Positions 8,572 to 17,994 of a DNA stretch of 64,000 nucleotides are shown one piece after another. The notes beneath the pieces were generated by a model, which was given only the letters and a program-made list of their open reading frames with translations, did no database searches and had not been told where the DNA came from. Position numbers and translations under genes: made by a program. Location: contig NZ_LMRD01000006.1 in the NCBI RefSeq assembly GCF_001425575.1, forward strand, positions 250,513 to 314,512, in the 5' to 3' direction. The stretch is from Aurantimonas sp. Leaf443. Lineage in GTDB: Bacteria > Pseudomonadota > Alphaproteobacteria > Rhizobiales > Rhizobiaceae. The stretch's first letter is position 1. Every line of letters starts with the position of its first letter.

Positions 8572-9603
8572 ATGGCCCGTTTCGAAGATCTCCTCCGCCC
8601 GACGCCGCAGGGCCTCTACTGCCCGCCCGGCGATTTCTACATCGATCCGGTGCGCCCGGTGGAGCGCGCGCTCGTCACTCACGGCCATGCCGACCACGCC
8701 CGGCCGGGCTCGACGCATGTGATGGCGAGCCGGCAGACGCTGGAGATCATGGCGATCCGCTACGGCGAGGCCTTCTCGCAGACGCGGCAGGAGGCGGCGA
8801 TCGGCGAGAGGGTGGCGGTGAACGGCGTCACGGTCTCCTTCCATCCCGCGGGCCACGTCCTCGGCTCCTGCCAGATCGCGGTGGAATGGGGCGGCATGCG
8901 CATCGTGGCCTCCGGCGACTACAAGCGCCGACACGACCCGACCTGCGCCGGTTTCGAGCCCGTGCCCTGCGACGTCTTCATCACCGAGGCGACCTTCGCG
9001 CTGCCGGTGTTCCGCCATCCCGAGACGGCGGAGGAGGTGGGCAAGCTTCTGGCTTCGCTGCGCCAGTTCCCCGAGCGCGCCCATCTCGTCGGCGCCTATG
9101 CGCTCGGCAAGGCGCAGCGGGTGATCCGGCATCTGCGCGAGGCCGGCTACGACGAGCCGATCTACATCCACGGCGCCCTGAAGCGGCTCTGCGACTATTA
9201 TCAGGAAGAGGGCGTCGATCTCGGGGAACTGCGCCCCGCGACGGTCGCGGCCGGCCGCAACGGCGAGGGCGAGGCGAAGGCGGCCTTCGCGGGCGCCGTC
9301 GTCGTCGGCCCGCCCTCGGCCTTCGCCGACAAATGGGCGCGGCGCTTTCCCGATCCGGTCTCCTGCTTCGCGTCCGGCTGGATGCGCGTGCGCCAGCGCG
9401 CCCGCCAGCGCGGCGTGGAACTGCCGCTCATCATCTCCGACCATTGCGACTGGGACGAGCTCGTCGACACGCTGGACGAGCTGCGCCCGCAGGAGGTCTG
9501 GGTGACGCATGGGCGCGAGGAGGCGCTGGTGCGCTGGTGCGAACTGCGCCAGATGCGCGCCCGGCCGCTGCATCTCGTGGGCTACGAGGACGAGGCGGAG
9601 TAG
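8572..9603 (+). CDS. Ligase-associated DNA exonuclease (MBL fold, SNM1/CPSF73-like)
   Basis: A 343-residue metallo-beta-lactamase-fold nuclease. The metal motif HGHADH is at about residues 37-42, with later ligands in FHPAGHVLGS and VASGDYK, and SDHCDWDELV near the end. The N-terminal LLRPTPQGLYCPPGDFYIDP is typical of the ligase-associated exonuclease family. It is the third member of the ligase-associated set in this window. The ATP-dependent ligase that usually follows directly is not here: the next gene downstream is a convergent SGNH hydrolase. The start is the ATG at 8572, where homology begins. Confidence 0.9.
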   Translation: MARFEDLLRPTPQGLYCPPGDFYIDPVRPVERALVTHGHADHARPGSTHVMASRQTLEIMAIRYGEAFSQTRQEAAIGERVAVNGVTVSFHPAGHVLGSCQIAVEWGGMRIVASGDYKRRHDPTCAGFEPVPCDVFITEATFALPVFRHPETAEEVGKLLASLRQFPERAHLVGAYALGKAQRVIRHLREAGYDEPIYIHGALKRLCDYYQEEGVDLGELRPATVAAGRNGEGEAKAAFAGAVVVGPPSAFADKWARRFPDPVSCFASGWMRVRQRARQRGVELPLIISDHCDWDELVDTLDELRPQEVWVTHGREEALVRWCELRQMRARPLHLVGYEDEAE

Positions 9604-9622
9604 GCGGCCCGGCTCGCCCGCG

Positions 9623-10375
9623 TCAGGCCTCCGCGGCGCGATCGCCGAGGACGTAGGCGGCGAGGTGTCCGGCGACGTAGGTGTAGCCTGCGGCCGAGGC
9701 GTGGAACCCGTCGCGCGAGAAGCCGGCGGGCTCGACGCGCGGGATCGTCGTGGCGGGCACGACGCCGCGCTCCACGCAGAGCCGCGTTCCCACGCGCCGC
9801 ACCATGGCGGCCCGAAGCTCCAGAACCTTGGCGAGCCCCCTCGGCAGAGCCGGCACGCGCAGGAAGTCCACCGGCGGCGACCAGACGATGCGCGCCTCCG
9901 GCCAGCGGGCGCGCAGCGCGTAGAGCAGCGTGCCGAAGCCGCGCTTGAAACGGCCGGCGCGGTGGAAGTTCTTGGCGTCGTTGGTGCCCACCATCAGGAC
10001 GATGTGGGTGAAGGGCTCGCGCTCGATATTGGGCACGACATGGTCGCGCACCTCGGCGCTGATGGCCGAGTTCGAGCCGGCCATGCGCCAGGAGACGGTC
10101 TTGCCGGTGAGGGCGAAGAGCCGCTCGGCGAGCCGCGGCGCCAGGCATTCGGAGACGTCGTCGACGCCGACGCCCGCGGCCGAGGAATCGCCGAGGACGA
10201 GAAGGCGGATGGCGGCGAGGGACGTATGCCCGCCCGCCTCGTCGGCCGGGCCGACGCGCCCGCGCGCGGGGCCGGCCGGCGGGGGCATGCGCTCGGTGCG
10301 GCGGCGCACGCTCAGCCCCTGCACCACGTAGACGGGGATGAGCGCCCAGGACAGGGCGCTGTCGCGCAGGCTCAC
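9623..10375 (-). CDS. SGNH/GDSL family hydrolase, membrane-anchored or secreted
   Basis: A 250-residue esterase-like protein. The SGNH blocks are present: block I LVLGDSSAAGVG at about residue 60, block II asparagine in AGSNSAI, block III VGTNDAK, and block V DGFHASAAGY near the C-terminus. A hydrophobic N-terminus (ALSWALIPVYVVQGL) suggests a signal anchor. It starts with GTG at 10375, with GGGAGA about eight bases upstream. It probably hydrolyses an ester of a lipid, sugar or cell-envelope polymer; the substrate is unknown. It lies downstream of pgk on the same strand, about 50 bases away, and may be cotranscribed. Confidence 0.85.
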   Translation of the reverse strand: MSLRDSALSWALIPVYVVQGLSVRRRTERMPPPAGPARGRVGPADEAGGHTSLAAIRLLVLGDSSAAGVGVDDVSECLAPRLAERLFALTGKTVSWRMAGSNSAISAEVRDHVVPNIEREPFTHIVLMVGTNDAKNFHRAGRFKRGFGTLLYALRARWPEARIVWSPPVDFLRVPALPRGLAKVLELRAAMVRRVGTRLCVERGVVPATTIPRVEPAGFSRDGFHASAAGYTYVAGHLAAYVLGDRAAEA

Positions 10376-10424
10376 GGTACCGTCTCCCTCTCACGCCTTT
10401 CCATCGTGACCGGCCCTTCGGGCG

Positions 10425-11618
10425 TCAGGCCTTCAGCACCTCGACGCCCGGCAGGGCCTTGCCCTCCATCCATTCGAGGAAGGCGCCGCCGGCGGTCGAG
10501 ACATAGGTGAACCCGTCGGCCGCGCCCGCATGGTTGAGGGCGGCGACCGTGTCGCCGCCGCCGGCGACCGAGACGAGCGTGCCCGACCGCGTGCGCTCCG
10601 CCGCGTGCCGGGCGGCGGCCACCGTCGCCCGGTCGAAGGGCTCGATCTCGAAGGCGCCCATCGGGCCGTTCCAGACGAGCGTCTTGGCTCTGTCGATCCA
10701 GGCGGCGACGGCCTCGACGCTCTTCGGGCCGACATCGAGGATCATCGCGTCGGCCGGCACGGCGCCGACATCGACCGTCTCGTTGGCCGCGCCCGCCTTG
10801 AACTCGCGCGCCACCACCGCGTCGACCGGCAGAACGATCTCGCAGCCGGCCGTCTTCGCCGCTGCCAGGATGGCGCGGGCGGTGTCGGCGAGATCGTGCT
10901 CGCAGAGCGACTTGCCGACGTCGACGCCCTGGGCGGCGAGGAACGTGTTGGCCATGCCGCCGCCGATGACGAGCCCGTCGACGCGGGAGACGAGATTCTG
11001 GAGGAGGTCGATCTTCGTCGAGACCTTGGCGCCGCCGACGATCGCCAGGACCGGCTTCTGCGGCCGGCCGAGGCCCTTCTCGAGGGCTTCCAGCTCGGCC
11101 TGCATGGTGCGGCCGGCATAGGAGGGCAGGTGGCGCGCCAGCCCTTCGGTGGAGGCGTGGGCGCGGTGGGCGGCCGAGAAGGCGTCGTTGACGTAGAGGT
11201 CGCCCAGCGAGGCGAGCTCGGCGGCGAAGGCGTCGTCGTTCTTCTCCTCGCCGGCGTGGAAGCGCGTGTTCTCCAGAAGCACGACGTCGCCGTCCTTCAG
11301 CGCCGAGACGATGCCGGCCGCCACGGGTCCGGCGCAGTCGGCGGAGAAGCCGACGGGCTTGCCGAGCGCCTTCGACAGGACGCCGGCCAGCGGCTCCAGC
11401 GACTGGGCGGGATCGGGCTTGCCCTTGGGACGGCCGAAATGGGCGAGCAGGATCACGCGGCCGCCCTTGTCCGCGATCTCCCGGATCGTCGGCAGGATGC
11501 GCTCGATGCGCGTGCCGTCGGTGACCTGCCCGTCCTTCATCGGCACGTTGAGGTCGACCCGCACGAGGACGCGCTTGCCCGACAGGTCCACGTCGTCGAG
11601 CGTCTTGAATTCCGTCAT
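10425..11618 (-). CDS. pgk: Phosphoglycerate kinase
   Basis: A 397-residue cytosolic enzyme transferring phosphate between 1,3-bisphosphoglycerate and ADP in glycolysis and gluconeogenesis; the length is normal for the family. Motifs: [12 protein letters not shown] near the N-terminus, [10 protein letters not shown], the LLENTRFH block, [13 protein letters not shown], and the C-terminal [13 protein letters not shown]. The ATG at 11618 has GGGGAG nine bases upstream. Oddly, the upstream antiporter frame continues into this gene with no stop between, so a fused product is formally possible (see findings). gap lies further upstream on the same strand. Confidence 0.95.
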   Translation of the reverse strand: MTEFKTLDDVDLSGKRVLVRVDLNVPMKDGQVTDGTRIERILPTIREIADKGGRVILLAHFGRPKGKPDPAQSLEPLAGVLSKALGKPVGFSADCAGPVAAGIVSALKDGDVVLLENTRFHAGEEKNDDAFAAELASLGDLYVNDAFSAAHRAHASTEGLARHLPSYAGRTMQAELEALEKGLGRPQKPVLAIVGGAKVSTKIDLLQNLVSRVDGLVIGGGMANTFLAAQGVDVGKSLCEHDLADTARAILAAAKTAGCEIVLPVDAVVAREFKAGAANETVDVGAVPADAMILDVGPKSVEAVAAWIDRAKTLVWNGPMGAFEIEPFDRATVAAARHAAERTRSGTLVSVAGGGDTVAALNHAGAADGFTYVSTAGGAFLEWMEGKALPGVEVLKA

Positions 11619-13532
11619 CGTCCCGGTCTCCCCGATCCTTGCGGGCGGCTCGGCGTCGTCGAAGCTCTGGGGCTCCTGCGCCGGGGCTCGTCCCGCCTTC
11701 GTTTCGCCCCTGGGCGTTTGCCTCAAGCCGAGGGCCTTGCGCAAGGGCGAGAAGACGCCGCGCACCACCGTCGCGACGTCGGACGCGTCGAAGACGATCG
11801 GGATGCGGCGATGGTCGCCCTCGGGCTCCAGCGACAGGCCGGCGTCGATCACCTCGCCGTCGATGTCGGTCTCGCGCACGATGAGCTCCACCGGCTTCAC
11901 CAGCACCCGGTCGCCGTATTCGGCGCGGCCGCCGAGGCGCGCGATCATCATCTGCGAGATGGTCATGTCGCGCTCGCCCTCGCGCAGCGTCGCGCCGTAG
12001 GCGGCGGCGAGATCGGCGGCGGGCTGCGAGGGATCGACCGAGAACTCGCCGAAGAACTCGGCATCGTCCGGCCGCACGGCGACGGGGCTGGCGAAGAGGC
12101 GGTCGAGCAGGCGCGGCAGGCGCGGCGAGATGAAGAGATAGACCGTGTCGCCGGCGCGGAGGCGCCCGGCATACTGGTAGCGCATCGACTGCCCGTCGCG
12201 CACGACCAGCGAGGGCCGGGCCCAGCGCGGCACGCGCTCGCCGCGCGCCACGGGGCTGCCTTCCACGACGCGCCAGGAGACCAGCTCGTGCGTCGCCGTG
12301 CCCGGCAGTTCGAGCTCCACGCGCTCCACCGGGCCGATGCGCTGGGGCACGACGAGACCGAGGCGCGCGGCGACGAGGTTGATCGTCCAGCCCTGCACGA
12401 GGAGCGAGACGAGGACGACGATGAAGGCGACGTTGAAGAAGGTCCGGTCCGGGTCGATGCCGGCGATCAGCGGCACGATGGCGAGCAGGATCGACACCGC
12501 GCCGCGCAGGCCCACCCAGGAGACGAAGGCGCGCTCGCGCTGCTGGAAGGAGAAGGGCAGGAGGCTCAGCGAGACCGCCAGCGGGCGCGCCACGAAGATG
12601 AGGAAGGCCGAGAGCGCCAGCGCCTGCCAGCCGATGCCGAGGAATTGCGAAGGCGTGACGAGGAGGCCCAGCATCAGGAACATGATGATCTGGGCGAGCC
12701 AGGTCATGCCGTCCTGGAAGCGCCTGAGGCTGGCGGCGAGGCGGATGCCGCTGTTGCCGGCATAGAGGCCGGCCACGTAGACCGCCAGGAAGCCGCTGCC
12801 GTCGACCACGCCCGTCACGGCGAAGACGAGCATGGCGAGCGCGAGCGTCAGGATCGGCAGGAGCCCGGCCTCGACGTCGAGCTTGTTGACGAGGATGCGG
12901 ATCATCCAGCCGCCGGCAAGGCCGAGGACGAGGCCGAGGCCCATCTGGCGCAGGAAGCCGAGAAGGACGTTCAGCCCGAGTTCCGACAGCCCGGCGCCCT
13001 CCACGATGAGCTCGACGAGGACGATGGTGAGGAAGATCGCCATCGGATCGTTCGAGCCGGACTCGATCTCGAGCGTGGAGCGAACGCGCTCGCGGATGGT
13101 GATGCCGCCGATGCGCAGGAGGAAGAACACCGCCGCCGCGTCCGTCGAGCCGACGATGGCGCCGAGCAGGAGCCCGTCGAGGAGCGGAATGCCGAGGAGC
13201 CAGGAGGCGGCCGCGCCGAACAGGCCGGCCGTGACGAGGACGCCGACGGTCGCGAGCGCCAAGGCGGGCGCGGCGGCGTTGCGGAAGGCCTGGAGCGGCG
13301 TGCGGAAGCCGGAATCGAAGAGGATGATGGCGAGCGCGATCGAGCCGACGAAATAGGCAAGACCCGCATTGTCGAACTGGATGCCGAGCCCGTCCGTGCC
13401 GGCCAGAAGGCCGACGGAGAGGAAGAGGAGGAGGAGCGGGGCGCCGAAGCGGAAGGCGAGAAGGCTCGACAGCGCCGCGACCAGCACCAGGACGGTGCCG
13501 ACCAGGATCACGAGGTAGAGCGGCTCGAGCAT
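11619..13532 (-). CDS. Potassium/proton antiporter of the CPA1/NhaP2 type, in frame with pgk
   Basis: A membrane antiporter frame of 638 codons from the ATG at 13532. About twelve hydrophobic segments occupy roughly residues 1-400, with family blocks [32 protein letters not shown] and [16 protein letters not shown]-terminal cytoplasmic part follows, with an RCK_C-like segment at about 420-485 and a CorC/HlyC-type domain ending near [10 protein letters not shown]. NhaP2/CvrA-type proteins exchange K+ (or Na+) for H+. After the last domain comes a hydrophilic tail, rich in Pro, Ala and Glu, that reaches the pgk ATG without any stop codon. Whether the real protein ends by a missed frameshift or reads through is open. 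It sits between gap and pgk, which are often adjacent in this group. Confidence 0.8.
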
Positions 13533-13710
13533 GGGAAAGGATGCGCCTCGGCGGGGGCTGACGGGGCCGGACGAAACGGCGGACGGACGCGGCGCGGCGC
13601 GAACCCGGCCGGCAGGTGCCGATATACGGCGCGGGGCGGGAAAGGCCAGCGCGTTCGCGCCTTCGCAGGGCCTTGCCGCAATGCAGGACACGCATGCCCG
13701 ACATGCGAAC

Positions 13711-13732
13711 GGGGCCGCCTCGCGGCGACCCC
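13711..13732 (-). terminator. Terminator-like hairpin after gap
   Basis: A 9-bp stem with a GCGA-type tetraloop (GGGGTCGCC-GCGA-GGCGGCCCC on the minus strand, one G-U pair). It begins about 30 bases after the gap stop. No clear T-run follows, so termination is only likely. Confidence 0.45.
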
Positions 13733-13761
13733 GTCCAACGGCTCGGATGCCCTTTGCGGGG

Positions 13762-14775
13762 TCAGGCGGCGTTGTGCAGCGCGATCGCCGTGTCCGACAT
13801 GCGGTTCGAGAAGCCCCACTCGTTGTCGTACCAGGAGAGGATGCGCACCATCGTGCCGTCCATGACCTTGGTCTGGTCCATGTGGAAGACCGAGGAATGG
13901 GGATCGTGGTTGAAGTCCGAGGAGACGTTCGGCGCGTCGGTATAGCCGAGAATGCCCTTCATCGGGCCGTCGGCGGCGGCGCGGATGGCGGCCTGGACCT
14001 CCTCCACGCTCGTCGCGCGCTTGGCGACGAAGACGAGATCGACGACCGAGACGTTGGGCGTCGGCACGCGGATGGCGACGCCGTCGAGGCGCCCCTTCAG
14101 CTCGGGCAGGACGAGGCTGACGGCCTTGGCGGCGCCGGTCGAGGTCGGGATCATCGAGAGCGCGGCGGCGCGGCCCCGGTAGAGATCCTTGTGCATCGTG
14201 TCGAGCGTCGGCTGGTCGCCGGTATAGGAGTGGATCGTCGTCATGAAGCCCTTGTCGATGCCGATGGCGTCGTTGAGGACCTTGGCGACCGGGGCCAGGC
14301 AGTTCGTGGTGCAGGAGGCGTTGGAGACGATCCTGTCGGCGCCCGTCAGCGTGTGGTGGTTCACGCCGTAGACGATGGTCTTCTCGTCTTCGGCGTTCGT
14401 CAGCGGGCCAGAGATGACGACCTTCTTGGCGCCGGCCTCCAGATGGGCCGCGGCCTTCTTGGGCTCGGTGAAGATGCCCGTGCATTCGAGCGCCACGTCG
14501 ACGCCGAGCGAGGCCCAGGGCAGGTTCTTCGGGTCGCGCTCGGCCGAGACCTTGATCGGCCCGCGGCCGACGTCGATCGTGTCGCCGGAGACGGTCACCT
14601 GGCCCGGGAAGCGGCCATGCACGGAATCGAAGCGGATGAGATGGGCGTTGGTCTCGACCGGGCCGAGGTCGTTGATGCCCACGACCTCGATGTCGGTGCG
14701 GCCCGATTCCACGATGGCGCGAAGGACGTTGCGGCCGATCCGACCGAAACCGTTGATTGCGACGCGAACTGCCAT
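13762..14775 (-). CDS. gap: Type I glyceraldehyde-3-phosphate dehydrogenase
   Basis: A 337-residue cytosolic enzyme of glycolysis. The NAD-binding start [18 protein letters not shown], the catalytic cysteine in [12 protein letters not shown], and the C-terminal [13 protein letters not shown] are all intact. The ATG at 14775 is the only start that gives the family N-terminus; an in-frame extension to 14853 has no homology. gap and pgk are on the same strand but separated by the antiporter gene. A DUF4164 gene and zapA diverge upstream, an order common in Hyphomicrobiales. Confidence 0.96.
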   Translation of the reverse strand: MAVRVAINGFGRIGRNVLRAIVESGRTDIEVVGINDLGPVETNAHLIRFDSVHGRFPGQVTVSGDTIDVGRGPIKVSAERDPKNLPWASLGVDVALECTGIFTEPKKAAAHLEAGAKKVVISGPLTNAEDEKTIVYGVNHHTLTGADRIVSNASCTTNCLAPVAKVLNDAIGIDKGFMTTIHSYTGDQPTLDTMHKDLYRGRAAALSMIPTSTGAAKAVSLVLPELKGRLDGVAIRVPTPNVSVVDLVFVAKRATSVEEVQAAIRAAADGPMKGILGYTDAPNVSSDFNHDPHSSVFHMDQTKVMDGTMVRILSWYDNEWGFSNRMSDTAIALHNAA

Positions 14776-15065
14776 GTCTTGCGCTCCAAGCGTGCCGAAC
14801 TGTTTCTCCGTCCGTCCTGCAACGGCGGCCCTCGGGGTCGGCTCTAAGGCCAAAGCGGCACGGGATCAATGCCGGGCCGCTTTGAGCTTTTCTTAAGGCC
14901 CGGTAAGGCGCCGCGCCCCGCCTGCGCCCGTCCGTCCGGGCCCGGACGGGCGACCTCGAAGGAGCCGGCGCAAAAAGCGGTTTCCCCGCCGTGCCCCGGC
15001 GCTATAAGGGCACGGAGCGCGGGCCGCGACGGTTCGGGCGGGGCAACTCACGGGGAAGGGCCGGC

Positions 15066-15347
15066 ATGCCGACAGACGATCCGGTCAGCGCCGCGCAGAT
15101 GCGCCTGCGCGCGGCGATCGAGAGGCTGGAGCATGCCGTGGAGGCGCGGCTCGAGCGCGACTCCGTCGTGCGCAACGTCGATGCCGAGATCCAGCGCATG
15201 ACCGCCGACCGCGCCAAGCTCGCCGGAGCGCTCGACTCGGCCCTGGCGCGCGGCGAACGGCTGGAGAAGATGAACCGCGAGGTCTCCCAGCGCCTCGTCG
15301 ACGCGATGGAGACCGTGCGCTCGGTCCTCGACCGCCACCGCTCCTGA
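15066..15347 (+). CDS. DUF4164 family small coiled-coil protein
   Basis: A 93-residue, almost wholly helical protein with heptad-like spacing (AIERLEHAVEARLERDSVVRNV and the following SQRLVDAMETVRSVLDRH). DUF4164 proteins sit next to zapA in many Hyphomicrobiales; their role is unknown, perhaps linked to cell division. The ATG at 15066 is used, since the open frame upstream (from 14991) has no homology. zapA begins 17 bases downstream, so they form one transcript. Confidence 0.8.
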   Translation: MPTDDPVSAAQMRLRAAIERLEHAVEARLERDSVVRNVDAEIQRMTADRAKLAGALDSALARGERLEKMNREVSQRLVDAMETVRSVLDRHRS

Positions 15348-15364
15348 CAGGCTTTAGGAACTCC

Positions 15365-15724
15365 ATGCCCCAGGTCGTCGTCACCATCGATTCCAAAACC
15401 TACCGTATGGCCTGCGGCGAGGGAGAAGAGACGCGCCTGACCGCGCTGGCGGCCGAGGTCGACAGGCGCATCGTCGAACTGAAGGAGAGCTTCGGGCAGA
15501 TCGGCGACCTGCGCCTCGCCGTCATGGCGGCGATCATGACGACGGACGAGCTCGGCGAACTGCGCCGCCGCGTCGACGAGCTGGAGGCGGGCGCGGGCAC
15601 CGACGCCCGGCGGTCCAGCGAGATGGAGGCCGCGCGCGGCCGCGATGCCGCCCGCTTCTCGCAGAGCCTCGAGGAGGCCGCCGAGGCCCTCGACCGCGTC
15701 AGTCGACGCCTCGTCGAAGGGTAG
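15365..15724 (+). CDS. zapA: Cell division protein ZapA
   Basis: A 119-residue cytosolic protein that in the family binds FtsZ and promotes Z-ring bundling. The N-terminal ZapA core reads [33 protein letters not shown]; its DLRLAVMAAIM segment is the conserved second helix. A coiled-coil C-terminus follows. The upstream DUF4164 gene is a common partner. The usual next gene in several relatives (5-formyltetrahydrofolate cyclo-ligase) is absent, and an esterase gene follows instead. Confidence 0.9.
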   Translation: MPQVVVTIDSKTYRMACGEGEETRLTALAAEVDRRIVELKESFGQIGDLRLAVMAAIMTTDELGELRRRVDELEAGAGTDARRSSEMEAARGRDAARFSQSLEEAAEALDRVSRRLVEG

Positions 15725-15840
15725 GGCGACGGGCATTGCGGGCATGCCGCACCGTTTCACCGAAGGGTGAGGATACGCGCGGACGCCGTTTGCGGCATGC
15801 TGGCGGGCAAGCCGTTCGATTCCCTCTCCCTCCGGGCCCG

Positions 15841-16713
15841 ATGACCGTTCCCTTCCGTCGCCCGTTCCGGGCTCTCGTCGCCGCCGGCCTCGGCCTGTCC
15901 CTCACGGCCTGCGTGGCGGCCCTCGACGCGGCGACGCCGAAATCGGGCTACACGGTCGTGGAGGACCTGCGCTACCGGCCGGGCGCGCGCGGCACCTACG
16001 ATCTCTACGTGCCGCAGGACGCGCGGCCCGACAGTCCCGTCGTCGTCTTCTTCTACGGCGGCAGCTGGGACACGGGCTCGAAGGACATCTACGGCTTTCT
16101 CGGCCAGGCGCTCGCCTCGCAGGGCATCGTCGTCGCCGTGCCCGACTACCGGCTCTACCCGCAGGTGACCTTTCCCGGTTTCGTGGAGGACGGCGCCGAG
16201 GCCACCGCCGCCGTCGCCGCGCTGGCGGCCGAGGGCGGTTCGGGCGTGCCGGCCGGGCGCCACCGGCTCTATCTCATGGGCCATTCCGCCGGCGCCGAGA
16301 TCGCCGGTCTGCTCGCGACGGACGCGCGCTATCTGACGAGGCGAGGCCTTTCGCCGGCGCGCCTTTCGGGCTTCGTCGGCCTTGCCGGACCCTACGACTT
16401 CCTGCCCCTGACCGAGGCGCGCTACGAGCGCATCTTCCCCGAGGCGGTGCGCGCCGACAGCCAGCCGGTGAACTTCGTCAATGGCGACGAGCCGCCGATG
16501 CTGCTGATCGCCGGCGAGGCCGACACGACGGTGAACCCGAAGAACACGCGCTCGCTCGCCGCCAGGGTGACGGCCGAGGGCGGGCAGGCGCGCGTCCTCC
16601 TGCGGCCGGGCGTCGACCATGTGGGCGCCGTCACCGCCTTCGCCACCGCCTTGCCGCTGCAGGACCGCACGATCCGCGACGCGGCGATCGCCTTCATCCG
16701 GGAGAGCCGATGA
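15841..16713 (+). CDS. Alpha/beta hydrolase, esterase-like lipoprotein or secreted enzyme
   Basis: A 290-residue alpha/beta hydrolase of the carboxylesterase/BD-FAE type. The N-terminus is a signal with a lipobox-like end (AAGLGLSLTAC), suggesting a lipoprotein outside the inner membrane. The oxyanion segment FFYGGSW, the nucleophile elbow GHSAGAE and the late catalytic histidine in PGVDHVGAV are visible; an aspartate in GEADTTV completes the triad. The start is the ATG at 15841, immediately before the signal peptide. Its stop overlaps the start of the next gene by four bases (ATGA), so the two are translationally coupled. The substrate is unknown. Confidence 0.85.
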   Translation: MTVPFRRPFRALVAAGLGLSLTACVAALDAATPKSGYTVVEDLRYRPGARGTYDLYVPQDARPDSPVVVFFYGGSWDTGSKDIYGFLGQALASQGIVVAVPDYRLYPQVTFPGFVEDGAEATAAVAALAAEGGSGVPAGRHRLYLMGHSAGAEIAGLLATDARYLTRRGLSPARLSGFVGLAGPYDFLPLTEARYERIFPEAVRADSQPVNFVNGDEPPMLLIAGEADTTVNPKNTRSLAARVTAEGGQARVLLRPGVDHVGAVTAFATALPLQDRTIRDAAIAFIRESR

Positions 16714-17390
16714 CCGAGGACCTCAGCCGCTACGAGCGCCGGGCGCTGCCCGGGACGGAGCCGATGCACGGGCGCGCCGTGCGCGTCGAGCCGATCATCG
16801 ACGAGCGCCATTTTGCGGATCTGGCGCGCGCCTTCGAGGCGGACCCGAGCCGCGGACTCTGGCGCTGGCTGGCCTATGGGCCGTTCGAGGACCGCGCGGC
16901 GTTCCTCGCCTTCGCGCGCACGACCTATCTTTCGGCGGACCTGCGGTTCCATGCGATCGTGCCCGAGGCGAGCGGGCGGGCGGAAGGGGTGGCGGCGCTG
17001 ATGCGCGCGGATGTGGCGAACGGCGTCGTCGAGATCGGGCATGTCTGCCTTTCGCCTGCCCTGCAGGGCACGCGCGCGGCGAGCGAGGCCTTCTATCTCC
17101 TGGCGCGGCGCGTCTTCGACGAACTCGGCTACCGGCGCTACGAGTGGAAATGCGACGACGGCAACGCGCCGTCCAAACGCGCCGCAGCACGGCTCGGCTT
17201 CACGCCGGAGGGGCTGTTCCGCCAGCATATGATCGTGAAGGGGCGCAACCGCGACACGGCCTGGTTCTCGATCCTCGACGGCGAATGGCCGCGCGTGAAG
17301 GCCGGCTTCGAGGCCTGGCTCCAGGACGGGAACTTCGATGCCCAGGGCCGCCAGAAGGAGACGCTTGCCGCCCGGCGCGATCGGGCCTGA
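16710..17390 (+). CDS. GNAT family N-acetyltransferase (RimJ/RimL-like)
   Basis: A 226-residue acyltransferase-like protein of the family including yeast and bacterial RimL-like enzymes with a long form. Blocks include RVEPIIDERHFADLARAF, the acetyl-CoA region around LSPALQGTRAASEAFYLLARRVFDELGYRRYEWKC, and the C-terminal SKRAAARLGFTPEG. It overlaps the esterase gene by four bases. The acetyl acceptor is unknown. Confidence 0.85.
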   Translation: MTEDLSRYERRALPGTEPMHGRAVRVEPIIDERHFADLARAFEADPSRGLWRWLAYGPFEDRAAFLAFARTTYLSADLRFHAIVPEASGRAEGVAALMRADVANGVVEIGHVCLSPALQGTRAASEAFYLLARRVFDELGYRRYEWKCDDGNAPSKRAAARLGFTPEGLFRQHMIVKGRNRDTAWFSILDGEWPRVKAGFEAWLQDGNFDAQGRQKETLAARRDRA

Positions 17391-17417
17391 CGCCGGTGCG
17401 AGGCGTCGGCGCGGCGC

Positions 17418-17861
17418 TCAGCCGCGCGCGGGCACGATCGTGACGAGCGCGTTGTTGGGATAGACCGACTCGAACAGGACGCCGTCGCCGGGAATGAAGC
17501 GATAGACGGTGCGCCCGTCCGCATCGGCCATTTCCAGCGAGCCGTCCTCGGCGTTGCGCCACTGCGCGATGCGCTGCAGGTCGGCCGAGCCGGTGCAGTC
17601 CGGGCCGACCGGCGCCGGGCTGAACTGCGTTCCGACATGCGTCGGGCGCGCCATCTTGCAGGTGGCCCCGCTCTTCAGGTCGATCAGGCGGATGGCATCG
17701 GCGGCGCGCTCGGCGCGCGGCACGACGGTGCCGGTCACCATCTCGTCGAGGACGGTGGCGGCCACGTGGCTCGTCTGCGGCAGGACGGGCGCGCCCTGCA
17801 GCTTGGACACGAGCATGGTCGCTGCAAAACCGGCGCAGACGGCGATCGTTGCAAATCTCAT
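17418..17861 (-). CDS. Secreted protein of the AprI/Inh metalloprotease-inhibitor type
   Basis: A protein of about 147 residues with a signal peptide (RFATIAVCAGFAATMLV). The C-terminal 90 residues resemble the Inh/Omp19 beta-barrel: a first cysteine in GATCKMA and a second in GPDCTG, which would form the conserved disulfide, then QWRNAEDGSLEMADADGRTVYRF. Family members inhibit serralysin-type metalloproteases or act as outer-membrane lipoproteins. The ATG at 17861 has GGAG eight bases upstream; an ATG at 17879 is an alternative. It is convergent with the GNAT gene. Confidence 0.65.
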   Translation of the reverse strand: MRFATIAVCAGFAATMLVSKLQGAPVLPQTSHVAATVLDEMVTGTVVPRAERAADAIRLIDLKSGATCKMARPTHVGTQFSPAPVGPDCTGSADLQRIAQWRNAEDGSLEMADADGRTVYRFIPGDGVLFESVYPNNALVTIVPARG

Positions 17862-17994
17862 GGGGCCGCTCCAATTCATCGGCCTGTATTATCGTCTCGT
17901 CATCCTTGCCTGAAGGTTAACGATCCGGCCCGGCATTAGCCGAACCGAAAGGGCTCGCGTCGCTGCCGGGCGTGAAGGAGGCTTGGCGCCGCCT

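Noticed and set aside
10530-13865. Very long open frame of about 1100 codons on the plus strand opposite pgk and the antiporter
   Set aside because: It has no domain features and is low in hydrophobic order; high-G+C codon bias leaves the antisense frame open.
15700-15870. 6S RNA gene after zapA
   Set aside because: Position suggested it, but the gap is too short and no conserved 6S bubble or stem was seen; only a small inverted repeat is present.
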